Of a DNA stretch of 64,000 bases, positions 8,300-16,528 are shown in pieces. The notes beneath the pieces were generated by a model. The model had not been told where the DNA came from, searched no databases, and saw only the letters and a list, made by a program, of their open reading frames with translations. This stretch comes from Akkermansia massiliensis. Its GTDB lineage: Bacteria > Verrucomicrobiota > Verrucomicrobiia > Verrucomicrobiales > Akkermansiaceae. The DNA is taken from positions 310,001 through 374,000 of the forward strand of contig NZ_JAMGSI010000002.1 of the NCBI RefSeq assembly GCF_023516715.1. The letters run 5' to 3'. How positions within the stretch are numbered: position 1 is the first letter of the stretch; each line of letters opens with the position of its first letter. The position numbers and the translations under genes were made by a program.

Positions 8300-8653
8300 T
8301 CAGGAGGGGGGAACGAGCTTCACTTCCCGCCTTGTCCCGTCCTCTTCCGTGACGGCCAGCACATAAAACACCCGGTCCTCCTTCTTCCCGCGCGTGACGG
8401 TAATGGTCAGGCTGCCGCGGGACAGCTTCACGCCATCCTCCGGAACGGAGAAAACGCCCAGCTCTTCCAGCAGTTCAAGCGCCCTGGCGCCGTCCCTCAC
8501 ACGGATGGACTGGCCGTCGCCTGAAATTTGCTTCTTCACCTCCTGCCATGCGGCGGCCAGCTGGCGCGGTTCCCGCTGCTGCATCTCCGCCCGGGAAAGA
8601 GGGGGCAGAGCCATGCAGAGCACGGCGGACAGCATGATCAATAGTCTCTTCAT
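8300..8653 (-). CDS. Small secreted protein, last gene of the DUF2589 cassette
   Basis: A 117-aa protein with a signal peptide (MKRLLIMLSAVLCMALPPLS, cleavage near RAE). The mature part is short, with a beta-rich C-terminus (LTITVTRGKKEDRVFYVLAV). No family was recognised. Its start overlaps the stop of the zinc-ribbon gene by 4 nt, so it belongs to the same transcription unit although it is exported and the other members look cytosolic. It converges with the DUF3820 gene across a 36-nt gap. Confidence 0.65.
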   Translation of the reverse strand: MKRLLIMLSAVLCMALPPLSRAEMQQREPRQLAAAWQEVKKQISGDGQSIRVRDGARALELLEELGVFSVPEDGVKLSRGSLTITVTRGKKEDRVFYVLAVTEEDGTRREVKLVPPS

Positions 8654-8880
8654 GACAGGGAGGCGGCGGGGAGTTGCTTGTTAATGGTGGCCTGGAACTT
8701 TTCCAGGGCCTGCATGGCGTGGTCGGAAGCCTTCCGGTCAATGGAAAGCTTCAGCCCGCAGTGGGGGCATTCAATGCCGCCGGACAACAGGTCCGGAATG
8801 GTCGTGGGGAAATACACTCCGCATTTGGGGCAGTCAAGCCCCGGAGTGCGCTGGTAGGAATAAGTGGTTTTCTGGTCCAT
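8650..8880 (-). CDS. Small zinc-ribbon protein of the DUF2589 cassette
   Basis: A 76-aa protein with two CxxC pairs, DCPKC at residues 16-20 and ECPHC at 37-41, spaced as in a rubredoxin-like zinc ribbon. A helical C-terminal tail follows (SDHAMQALEKFQATINKQ). An in-frame TTG lies 15 nt upstream, but the ATG at 8880 is preferred, preceded by a purine-rich GAAAGAAAA. The spacing to the DUF2589 gene is 19 nt. Zinc ribbons of this size often bind nucleic acid or act as protein adaptors. Confidence 0.7.
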   Translation of the reverse strand: MDQKTTYSYQRTPGLDCPKCGVYFPTTIPDLLSGGIECPHCGLKLSIDRKASDHAMQALEKFQATINKQLPAASLS

Positions 8881-8899
8881 GTTTTTTTCTTTCAATTAG

Positions 8900-9490
8900 T
8901 TATTTTTTCTCCTGGGAGGGAGAATCTTCATAATGCGGCCTGGAGGTCAGCTGGAGGAATTGGGACAGGCCGGAAGGCATGTCCGCCTGCTGCATGGTGA
9001 CATGGATTTTCATGTTCGCCTGTAGGGAGGAAGAGGAGGAACCCCTCCCGGACTGGGGCGCCAGGGAAGCGCGGAAGTTCAGGCCGTCATCCTGCCCCTT
9101 TCCGGCGGAGGAATCCACCTCGCCCTTGTTCAGGGAAAAGCGTTCATCCGGAGCGGAGGCGACCGCGTCAATGATGTTGATGTCAAAGTCAAAGTCCGCC
9201 TGCTTGATTTGCAGCAGCGGCAGCGTCACCAGGCTGATGAGCGGCACGCTGACTTTCTTCTCCGCGCCGCCGGAAGCGTCGCTGTCCGTAAAATTGAAGC
9301 TGATGAGCCTCAGCGCCCCCGTGGAACCGTCCGCAGGATTGTAGGACTCGAAAGCCAGGGACATGAAATGCTTCATGTAGCGTTCCGTGGACATCGCGTC
9401 CGCATCAATCGTCGCGACCAGCGGGGCCGAGATCAACTGCTGCAGGCTCATGATGTGCCCGTTCACCTTGTTGTTTGTAGAATCACTCAT
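8900..9490 (-). CDS. DUF2589-family protein (second copy in cassette)
   Basis: A 196-aa protein with the DUF2589 layout: an N-terminal helix reading LQQLISAPLVATIDADAMST, a beta segment, the VPLISLVTLPLLQIKQADFD core, and a C-terminal MKIHVTMQQADMPSGLSQFL strand-turn-helix. The start at 9490 (MSDSTN) lies 10 nt after the stop of the gene before it. The Ser-rich linker and tail are low in complexity. DUF2589 proteins usually occur in pairs or with small unknown proteins, and their biochemical function is not known to me. The cassette has a second, longer DUF2589 copy at 10343. Confidence 0.75.
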   Translation of the reverse strand: MSDSTNNKVNGHIMSLQQLISAPLVATIDADAMSTERYMKHFMSLAFESYNPADGSTGALRLISFNFTDSDASGGAEKKVSVPLISLVTLPLLQIKQADFDFDINIIDAVASAPDERFSLNKGEVDSSAGKGQDDGLNFRASLAPQSGRGSSSSSLQANMKIHVTMQQADMPSGLSQFLQLTSRPHYEDSPSQEKK

Positions 9491-9500
9491 AATAATATCA

Positions 9501-10307
9501 CTATTGTGCGGCCAGTCCGGAAACGTCATTCTGCTCCGCCAGGACGGCGGGAACGGCGGCGGGCGCGATGTTGAGGTGAAGCGTCTGGATGGAGTTCTCC
9601 GGCATCTTTTTGAGCTTCTCCGTCTCCACCTCCACGTCCACCACCACATTGCTTACCTGCCGGGTGAACGCATACTTTTCCGCAAGCACGTCAATGAAGG
9701 AGGAGAGGCCTTCCCGGAGGTTCGTGCGGCACTCCTGCCTGAGGGCGTCCCCCTGGGCACCCTGGAACAGGTCGGCCAGATCGGGATTGTCCATGAATTC
9801 CTTCTCCGCCACATCCGCCAGAAGCTCCGCCAGCAATCCCTTGTCCAGTCCGGAGTCCGCCCGCAGGAGGGCCCCCTCATGGCCGGAAACAGCCGCAGTG
9901 ATCTTCTTCCCCAGGTAGAGGCAGAAATTCCTTTTCCACTGTTCCTCCCTGGCAAGCAGGGAGGAAAAATCACTTCTCGCCTCATCCGCCGGGAGATTGG
10001 AGTGCACCACGGCCATCACAATGGAACGGATGGCATACGCAGGCACCCGCTCCGCCAGTTCCTGCTGGAACAGGCTGCACTGCTCCGCATCCAGCACCTG
10101 CCTCTCCTCCACCCCGGAGGTTCCCGTCACCGCATACTTCAAATCGAATTCCAGGGACCCTATCTGGGCGCTGGGAAGCTGGAAGCCACGCACACCGCCG
10201 TGCTTCCCGTACTGGCGCGCCAGCCCCGCCGCATGGCAGTTCGCCGCGTGCTGCGCTTCGATAATGTCCCTAAGCAGGGATTCGACAATCAGATTCAGAC
10301 GAGACAT
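9501..10307 (-). CDS. Unknown protein between the two DUF2589 genes
   Basis: A 268-aa soluble protein without signal peptide or membrane helix. The N-terminal part (NLIVESLLRDIIEAQHAANC, then IGSLEFDLKYAV) loosely echoes the helix-plus-strand start of DUF2589 proteins. The centre is a long helical stretch, and the C-terminal part returns to a strand pattern (VSNVVVDVEVETEKLKKMP). It may therefore be a remote relative that pairs with the DUF2589 proteins, but no family was recognised with certainty. It lies 35 nt after one DUF2589 gene and 10 nt before the other, so it is part of the same operon. Confidence 0.65.
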   Translation of the reverse strand: MSRLNLIVESLLRDIIEAQHAANCHAAGLARQYGKHGGVRGFQLPSAQIGSLEFDLKYAVTGTSGVEERQVLDAEQCSLFQQELAERVPAYAIRSIVMAVVHSNLPADEARSDFSSLLAREEQWKRNFCLYLGKKITAAVSGHEGALLRADSGLDKGLLAELLADVAEKEFMDNPDLADLFQGAQGDALRQECRTNLREGLSSFIDVLAEKYAFTRQVSNVVVDVEVETEKLKKMPENSIQTLHLNIAPAAVPAVLAEQNDVSGLAAQ

Positions 10308-10342
10308 GGCTCTGGGATGGAAGAGAAATCGTTATGCTCCGG

Positions 10343-11194
10343 TTATTGTGCAGGCGTAGCGGCCACGGCCACCTTCCTCTTGAGCTCTCCGGCGCTCACC
10401 GTGCAGTTCCTGGCGTCTTCCTTGGAAATCGTGTATTCCTTGCCGGAATCCGTTTTCACAATCTTGGCTTCATTCCCCGCACCGTTATCAAACGGGTCCG
10501 TGGCGTCCCCTATCCGGAGAGTGATGGCATCCGGCTCAAACAGGCCTTCCTTGTTCTTGTAGGAGGTCATCAGCTTCACGCTTCCATCGTCCTGGATGGC
10601 ATGCTGAACCTCCAGGGAACCGGTGGGAGATACCACGGAAATGCTGTTGTTCAGCATTTCCAGCACCTTGGCCATCCCGGCGGGCATGCTGTCCTGTCCG
10701 GCATGAACGGCCACGTCCATCGTGTACTCCACGCTGTACTTGGAGTCCTTCGTGGCGGAGGAGTCCTTCTTGCTGGAATAGCTGGCGTTCATGCTGCCGC
10801 GCGCCCAGAAGCATCTTGCAGAGGCGGAAACACTGGTATCTACGGAGCTGGAGGAATTCTCCGTCTCCGTACTGGCGGCGGAAGCGCTGATATTCGCCTT
10901 GAAGTTGATGTCAATGGAGTTGATGGCGATGTAGGGGATGGGGACGATGGTCAGAAGGGGAACCGTAATCTGGGCCATGTGGCCGTCCTTGATGAACTGG
11001 AAGGAGACATTCACCGTCTTCTTCTCTTCTCCTTCCGTGTACAGACCCACATTTTGGATGAATTCCCAGGAGGTCCGGGCCGCCTGGGCCTGGGCTTCCA
11101 CGCAGGCGACCAGGGGACCGCCGATGATGTTGCCGAAAGGCAGCGACTTGAGGGAGGAGGTCGCCACATCTGCTGCTGATTTGTCAATTGCCAT
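10343..11194 (-). CDS. DUF2589-family protein (first copy in cassette)
   Basis: A 283-aa protein. It has the characteristic DUF2589 start (LPFGNIIGGPLVACVEAQAQ, then AARTSWEFIQNVGL), the core ITVPLLTIVPIPYIAINSI, then IDINFKANISAS, and the late VEYTMDVAVHAGQDSMPAGM strand. About 80 extra C-terminal residues follow (from SPTGSLEVQHA on) that the shorter copy at 8900 lacks. There is no signal peptide. The sequence predicts mostly beta structure, suggestive of an assembling or scaffold protein, but no activity is known. The 146-nt gap to the LytTR gene may hold a promoter. Confidence 0.78.
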   Translation of the reverse strand: MAIDKSAADVATSSLKSLPFGNIIGGPLVACVEAQAQAARTSWEFIQNVGLYTEGEEKKTVNVSFQFIKDGHMAQITVPLLTIVPIPYIAINSIDINFKANISASAASTETENSSSSVDTSVSASARCFWARGSMNASYSSKKDSSATKDSKYSVEYTMDVAVHAGQDSMPAGMAKVLEMLNNSISVVSPTGSLEVQHAIQDDGSVKLMTSYKNKEGLFEPDAITLRIGDATDPFDNGAGNEAKIVKTDSGKEYTISKEDARNCTVSAGELKRKVAVAATPAQ

Positions 11195-11340
11195 ATTATT
11201 TTATTTTCTGGTTGAGGTTAATATGAGGTGCCGCCTTTTGGCGACGTTGTGATCATGGGGTCATTCCGGCGCTTTTTCCATCCCGCCTGTCCGGAAGAAC
11301 TGTTCCGCTTTCCCGCGGCGCCGGCGGCCATGGCCGGGGT

Positions 11341-11826
11341 CTATTTGGAAAACGACAGCATGTTCAGGCTTCCCAGCACTTTCTTTTTCATGAACTTGCT
11401 GACGGGGATGGAAACATTCCCCACCTGAAGGAAATTACCCGCAATGGACTCTATGTGTAATTTATTAACCAGATAGGAACGGTGCACGCGGATGAAATAT
11501 TCCCCGTCCAGGTGCTCGGCCACCCGCGCCAGCGGGGCGGATACCAGAATGGACGACATGCCGTGCACGTGCAGCGTGCAGTAGCTTCCCCCCGCCTCCA
11601 CATACAGGATATGCTTCATCAGGATGCGCTGGAACCCGTCGTTCATTTTGACGAACACCATGGGGTTTCTGGACAGGGAAAATCCGGCGGGCCTCCCCAA
11701 CAGCGGCGTAAGGGAGTCATCCTTCATTTCCATGATTTCCAGCTTGTCTCCGTGCTCCACCGGTTCCGGCGCCGGGGCATAACAGATCCTATCTTTTTTA
11801 GTGACTTTAATAAATTTAATGGTCAT
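11341..11826 (-). CDS. LytTR-domain transcriptional regulator without receiver domain
   Basis: A 161-aa protein whose last 100 residues form a LytTR DNA-binding domain (ILMKHILYVEAGGSYCTLHV, then EHLDGEYFIRVHRSYLVNKL, then VSIPVSKFMKKKVL). The N-terminal 55 residues are short and not a response-regulator receiver, so it is not a classical two-component regulator. It heads the minus-strand cassette and is the likely regulator of the DUF2589 genes. Direct-repeat LytTR sites would be expected in 11195-11340 or upstream of 11826, but none was convincing by eye. Confidence 0.85.
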   Translation of the reverse strand: MTIKFIKVTKKDRICYAPAPEPVEHGDKLEIMEMKDDSLTPLLGRPAGFSLSRNPMVFVKMNDGFQRILMKHILYVEAGGSYCTLHVHGMSSILVSAPLARVAEHLDGEYFIRVHRSYLVNKLHIESIAGNFLQVGNVSIPVSKFMKKKVLGSLNMLSFSK

Positions 11827-11946
11827 TCAAAAATCATAGCAAAAACTTTAAATACTCAATAAATTCATCAATGAACAGCAGAAATGACCTTCTGAAACCA
11901 AATTTATCTCTTCTGAACGGCCATTGGAAACCGTGCCTTACCAACG

Positions 11947-11984
11947 CATTCAGGCCGCGGAAACCGTATTCCGCGGCCTGAATG
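11947..11984 (-). terminator. Perfect 16-bp hairpin downstream of the phosphonate operon
   Basis: Arms CATTCAGGCCGCGGAA (11947-11962) and its exact complement (11969-11984) flank a 6-nt loop, 25 nt past the stop of the binding-protein gene. No T-run follows on the minus strand, so it may stop transcription weakly or stabilise the 3' end of the mRNA. Confidence 0.55.
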
Positions 11985-12009
11985 GCACCCGTCTCTGCCG
12001 GGAAAAAAC

Positions 12010-12981
12010 CTAATTCATCAGCGCCTGGTGCCTTTTCAGCAAGTCTACCGTCAGCGGTTCGGGAAAGGCCTTCACGTTGGACGATCTGGCATCCTCCCTA
12101 AAGTTTTCCCCCTCATACAGCGGCACGGGGTAGACCTTGAGGATGCCGGGGCGGGCGGTCCGGACAAGCGTCTCCGCCATCTTCATCGCCAGGGGATTGC
12201 CCCCCGCGCCCTTGTCCGTCACGCAGACGGACTCCGTCAGCATGAAATTGCCTTCCGCCGGGTCCACGTAATCAATGGGCAGCCCAGCCTTCCTGTCCGC
12301 CACGGCCTGGTGGCGCAGGCCGAAGGCAATCGCCACCTCCCCGGCGCGCACCTTCTTCAGCGGTCCGGAACCGGAATTTTCCAGATGAGGCCCCGCGTTC
12401 TCCACAATGCTGTGCAGCAGGCGTCGCGCCTCCTGCTCCCCGTACGCGCTGACCAGGGCCTGGACCATCAGCCATGCCGTGGAGGAACTGCGGATATTGG
12501 GAATGGAGATGAATCCCTTGTACGCCGGGCTTGCAAGGTCTTTCAGGGAGGCGGGCCGGGGCAGCCCGTTCTCCTGAAGCGCCCTCGTATTGATGAAAAT
12601 GGCCCCTTCCTGCGCCGTAAGGGGCGCGCAGAAACCGGGCGTCTTTTCCAGGGCATGGAACGTGAAGGAGAGGGGGGCGAACATCCGGTGGGCCTGCTGG
12701 GCGCTTTCCAGGTAGTAGGTGGAGGCGGTAATCACGTCCGCCTCAATGTTGCTGCCCTCCGCCATGATCTTTCCGCCCAGCTCCGAGGTGCTGAAGGAGG
12801 AAAAAATGTACTGTCCGGAAAATCCGGCCCTGTCCAGGGCGTCCTGCATGGCTAGCCGGGATTCTTCGTCCGCGTTGGAGTAAATCACTACCTCCGGGCT
12901 CTGATTGCAGCCGCCCAGGCACAGAAGGACTCCGGAAACGACGGCAAGCGCGCAGGCAATCATGGTGGACTGTTTTTTCAT
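12010..12981 (-). CDS. Phosphonate (2-aminoethylphosphonate) ABC transporter binding lipoprotein
   Basis: A 323-aa extracytoplasmic binding protein with a lipoprotein signal (CLGGC, Cys at residue 24). The rest fits the class of iron/phosphonate-type binding proteins: VVIYSNADEES near the N-terminus, GSNIEADVITAS, and GPLKKVRAGEVAIAFGLRHQ. Such proteins fold as two lobes around the ligand. It is the last gene of an operon with a fused permease, an ATPase and the 2-aminoethylphosphonate catabolic enzymes PhnW and PhnX, so 2-aminoethylphosphonate is the likely ligand. The specificity is inferred from context. Confidence 0.82.
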   Translation of the reverse strand: MKKQSTMIACALAVVSGVLLCLGGCNQSPEVVIYSNADEESRLAMQDALDRAGFSGQYIFSSFSTSELGGKIMAEGSNIEADVITASTYYLESAQQAHRMFAPLSFTFHALEKTPGFCAPLTAQEGAIFINTRALQENGLPRPASLKDLASPAYKGFISIPNIRSSSTAWLMVQALVSAYGEQEARRLLHSIVENAGPHLENSGSGPLKKVRAGEVAIAFGLRHQAVADRKAGLPIDYVDPAEGNFMLTESVCVTDKGAGGNPLAMKMAETLVRTARPGILKVYPVPLYEGENFREDARSSNVKAFPEPLTVDLLKRHQALMN

Positions 12982-12990
12982 GACGGTATT

Positions 12991-14616
12991 TTATTGTTTT
13001 TTGGTGCATCGGGCGACAATGCCGCCCAGAATGACCCGGACCAGGATATTCGTGGCCAGAATCAGGAGGGACATCACAAAGATGGAATCAAACTGCGCGT
13101 AATGCTGCAATTCCTTGATCTTGGTGGTCAGCACGGCCGTTCTGGCGCCCACTAGGAAGATGACGGCGCTGATCGTGATCATGCTGTTGATGAAATAATA
13201 GCTGAACATTTCCAGCACGGTTCCCAGCGAATTGGGCACCACAACCCGGCACAGGGTTTTCAGCCAGGAATCACCCATCAGGGCGGCCGTGGCCTCCCAG
13301 CCCTTGTTCATTTTCTCCAAGGAGCTCTTGCCCATCAGGTAGGGCGTGGTGAAGAAATGGACCACGTTGCAGAGCACCAGAATCAGGAAGGTGTTTTGCA
13401 GGCTGGTTCCCGTGAAGGCGAACAGGAATGCCAGGCCGAGCACCATGCCCGGAATGGTGTTGGTCACCACGGCTATCCCATCAATCGCGCCGCGGGCCAC
13501 CCGCCCCAGCCCGGAGCGCGCGGATGCCAGCGCGGCGCCGTAGGAAAGCAGGGTGCCCAGCAGCGCGGTCAGCAGCGCCACCCACAGGGAATTGCCGTAA
13601 ATGGAAAGCAGGCCGCGGGAAGAGAGGATGCGCATGAAGCGTTCCAGGGAAAATTCCACCTCATAAGGCCAGTTTCTGACGAAAGGCACCACGAACATGA
13701 CCGCAAAAACCGCCGCAATGGTTCCGATGACGGCCAGGGACCCGGCGCCGCACACGGCGTCCCTCAGGCGGCTTTTGACGATGTCCTGGCGGCAAATCCT
13801 GTTGTACCGGAAATTGTACCGTTCCAGGTAATTGATCAGCAGGATGCTGATGATGGACGGCAGCAGCATGGAAACGGCGACCGCCGCGCCGCCGCCGAAG
13901 TTCGGGATGGCCCCCAGCATTTCATTGTACAAATGGATGGCCACCACGTCAAAACTGCCTCCGATGGAGGCGGGAATGCCGAAGTCCGTAAAACTCAGCG
14001 TGAACGACTGGATCAGCGCCGCCCCCAGCGTACCCACCAGCGGCCTCACGGCCGTTCCCAGGAAGGTGCGAACGGGGCCGTCCCCCATCACCTTGGAAAC
14101 GATGACGAAGTTCTTGTCTACATACTTGAAGGTGTTGTTAATCAGCAGGAAGGCGACCGGCAGCGTGTAAATGGTGTAGCCCAGCAGCATTCCCTGGAAC
14201 CCGTAAATGTCCAGCACCTGGAACCCCAGCAGCCGCGTCAGCAGCCCTTCCCTGCCGAAGGAATAGATGATGACGAAGCCGTACGTGATGGTGGGCAGGA
14301 ACATGGGCGCCACCGTCATTCCCGCGATGAACTTGCGGAACAAGGGCGGCAGTCCCGTATTGTTCACGGCATACGCCAGGAAAAAGGCCAGCGCGGTGGT
14401 CAGCGCCGCGGAAATCCCGGAAATCAGAAAACTGTTCCGGAAGGATTCCAGGAATGCCGGGCTGGCCAGCATGGCCGTATAATTCCCCAGGCCGGATTCC
14501 CCACCTACCAGGAAGGACTTGCCCAGCAGCAGCGCCATGGGCAGGACCAGGAAGACGGAGAACACCAGGGCAACCGCCCAGAACACGCCCCGGATTTCTA
14601 TCTGGGTTTTATGCAT
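12991..14616 (-). CDS. Fused two-domain ABC permease for 2-aminoethylphosphonate
   Basis: A 541-aa permease made of two consecutive six-helix halves, each ending in an EAA-type loop (the first near KVMGDGPVRTFLGTAVRPLV, the second near ATAALMGDSWLKTLCRVVVP). Many phosphonate, iron and spermidine systems split these halves into two genes; here they are one. The ATG at 14616 (MHKTQIEIRG) is preceded by GAGGG and overlaps the ATPase stop by 8 nt; an upstream in-frame TTG at 14628 is less likely. Neighbouring phnW and phnX point to 2-aminoethylphosphonate as substrate. Confidence 0.85.
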   Translation of the reverse strand: MHKTQIEIRGVFWAVALVFSVFLVLPMALLLGKSFLVGGESGLGNYTAMLASPAFLESFRNSFLISGISAALTTALAFFLAYAVNNTGLPPLFRKFIAGMTVAPMFLPTITYGFVIIYSFGREGLLTRLLGFQVLDIYGFQGMLLGYTIYTLPVAFLLINNTFKYVDKNFVIVSKVMGDGPVRTFLGTAVRPLVGTLGAALIQSFTLSFTDFGIPASIGGSFDVVAIHLYNEMLGAIPNFGGGAAVAVSMLLPSIISILLINYLERYNFRYNRICRQDIVKSRLRDAVCGAGSLAVIGTIAAVFAVMFVVPFVRNWPYEVEFSLERFMRILSSRGLLSIYGNSLWVALLTALLGTLLSYGAALASARSGLGRVARGAIDGIAVVTNTIPGMVLGLAFLFAFTGTSLQNTFLILVLCNVVHFFTTPYLMGKSSLEKMNKGWEATAALMGDSWLKTLCRVVVPNSLGTVLEMFSYYFINSMITISAVIFLVGARTAVLTTKIKELQHYAQFDSIFVMSLLILATNILVRVILGGIVARCTKKQ

Positions 14617-15361
14617 AGGAACCCTCAAAGAGGGAAAGAATGTTATTCCTCTTGATCTCCAGCTGGTTCAGGATGAACTGCTTCACAAAGCTGTTGCTGG
14701 GGCTGGAAATGATTTCCCGCGGCGTGGAATACTGGGAAATGCCTCCTTCGTTCAGGATCAGCACCCGGTCGGACAGGGTAAGGGCCTCCTCCGGGTCATG
14801 CGTCACAATGATCGTGGTCAGGTTGTACTCCCGGGCAATCGTCTTGATGCGGGACTTGATGGACTCCTTGATGACGCCGTCCAGGGCGCTCAGAGGTTCG
14901 TCCAACAGCAGGATGCGGGGCTTCATCACCAGCGTGCGGGCCAGGGCCACGCGCTGCTTCTGGCCGCCGGAAAGCTGGTCGATGCGCTTGTCCAGATGTT
15001 CGCTCAGGCCCAGCAGCTCCACCAGCTCCCGCACCTCACGGGGGGAGCTGACCCCCGGCTTGTTCTTCAGGCCGTACGTGATGTTCCGATAGGCGTTCAG
15101 GTTGGGGAACAGGGCATAATCCTGGAACACGATGTTGAAGCCGCGCCGCTGCATGGGCGTGCCGCTCACGTCCTCCCCGTCAAAAAGGATCTGGCCGCCG
15201 TCCAGTTCCGCCAGCCCCAGGATGACGTTCAGCAGCGTAGTCTTTCCGCTGCCGGACGGCCCCAGGATGGAGACGATTTCCCCTTTCCCGATGTCCAGGC
15301 TGATGCCGTTCAGAATGGGAACTCCGTTATAGACTTTCTTGATGTTTTTCAACTGTAGCAT
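14609..15361 (-). CDS. ABC transporter ATP-binding protein for 2-aminoethylphosphonate
   Basis: A 250-aa ATPase with Walker A GPSGSGKTT, Q-loop VFQDYALFPN, signature LSGGQKQRVALARTL, Walker B ILLLDEPLSALD and the switch His in VTHDPEEALTLSD. The start at 15361 has a perfect AGGAGG six bases upstream. The C-terminal regulatory region found in many PotA/FbpC-type ATPases is short or absent. It lies between phnW and the fused permease in a tightly packed operon. Confidence 0.88.
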   Translation of the reverse strand: MLQLKNIKKVYNGVPILNGISLDIGKGEIVSILGPSGSGKTTLLNVILGLAELDGGQILFDGEDVSGTPMQRRGFNIVFQDYALFPNLNAYRNITYGLKNKPGVSSPREVRELVELLGLSEHLDKRIDQLSGGQKQRVALARTLVMKPRILLLDEPLSALDGVIKESIKSRIKTIAREYNLTTIIVTHDPEEALTLSDRVLILNEGGISQYSTPREIISSPSNSFVKQFILNQLEIKRNNILSLFEGSYA

Positions 15362-15415
15362 GGTAACCTCCTGGCCGCCGCAGCGGCCCGCTGGCATTGA
15401 TGGATGGGAAGGGAA

Positions 15416-16507
15416 CTACTTGTTCCGGCGGATATCCGCCACGGCCTCCGCCAGGCGGCGGAAATCGTCCGGGAACACGTCCCCGATATTGCCGATGCGG
15501 AAGGTAGGGGCTTCCGAAATCTTGCCGGGGTAAATGACGAATCCCCGTTCCTTCAAGGCCTCATAAAACTTCTGGAAATCAAAATCCTCCTCCGGGTACA
15601 GGAAGGACGTGATGATGGGGGACTGGAGTTCGTCCGGCAGCAGGGTCCGGAACCCGCTCCGGCGCATCCCCTCCACCAGCGCCGCATGGTTTTCCCGGTA
15701 CCGGTCATGGCGCGCTTCCACGCCGCCCTCATCTTCCAGCTCCTTCACGGCCTGGAAGAAGGCGCGCACCACATGCGTGGGAGAGGTAAAGCGCCACTTG
15801 CCATGGCCCTTCTCCATCTCCGCCCACTGGTCATACAAATCCAGGGACAGGGAGCGGGAGACCCCCTCGCACCGGGACAGGAAGGAGCGTCTGGCAATGA
15901 CGAAGCCGAAACCCGGAACGCCCTGGATGCACTTGTTCGCGCTGCTGACCAGGAAGTCGATTCCCAGCTTGCGGATGTCAATGGGAATGCCGCCGAAGCT
16001 GCTCATGGCGTCCACGATGAACGTCAGGCCGCGACCGCGGATCGCCCTGGCGACGGCCTCCACCGGATTCAGAATGCCGGTGGTGGTCTCGCAGTGCACC
16101 ATGGCCAGGTGGGTGATGTCCGGGTGTTCCTCCAGCGCGCGCCGCACGGCCTCCGGCGTCACGGGCGCCGTCTCCTTCAGGGAAACGAGGACGTGATTCA
16201 GGCCATGGCGGCGGGCGATGTCCCCCATGCGCTTGCCGTACGCACCGTTGGCGACGATCAGCAGCTTGTCCTGCGGCCTGACGGCGCAGCTCAGCGTGGC
16301 TTCCACGGCATAGGTGCCGCTGCCCTGTAAAAGAACGGTGGTGTATTCGCCGTCCAGCCCCGCCAGCTTCAAAAGCTGTTCCCGGATGACGGTGACCACG
16401 CCCTCGTTGTAATCCTTGTCCCAGGTGCACCAGTCCTGAAGCATGGCCTGGCGGACGGATTCGGAAGTGCTCAGCGGGCCGGGGGTAAGAAGAAGGTAAT
16501 TTCTCAT
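15416..16507 (-). CDS. phnW: 2-aminoethylphosphonate-pyruvate aminotransferase
   Basis: A 363-aa PLP-dependent enzyme of fold type I. It converts 2-aminoethylphosphonate and pyruvate to phosphonoacetaldehyde and alanine. The sequence has the family start [20 protein letters not shown], the GSGTYAVEA loop, [15 protein letters not shown] with the PLP-contacting Asp166, and [15 protein letters not shown] with the Schiff-base Lys192. The length is usual for PhnW. It lies 21 nt after phnX, whose product takes the next step, so the two form the standard AEP degradation pair. Confidence 0.95.
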   Translation of the reverse strand: MRNYLLLTPGPLSTSESVRQAMLQDWCTWDKDYNEGVVTVIREQLLKLAGLDGEYTTVLLQGSGTYAVEATLSCAVRPQDKLLIVANGAYGKRMGDIARRHGLNHVLVSLKETAPVTPEAVRRALEEHPDITHLAMVHCETTTGILNPVEAVARAIRGRGLTFIVDAMSSFGGIPIDIRKLGIDFLVSSANKCIQGVPGFGFVIARRSFLSRCEGVSRSLSLDLYDQWAEMEKGHGKWRFTSPTHVVRAFFQAVKELEDEGGVEARHDRYRENHAALVEGMRRSGFRTLLPDELQSPIITSFLYPEEDFDFQKFYEALKERGFVIYPGKISEAPTFRIGNIGDVFPDDFRRLAEAVADIRRNK

Positions 16508-16528
16508 GGTTAATGGATGGTTGAAAGG

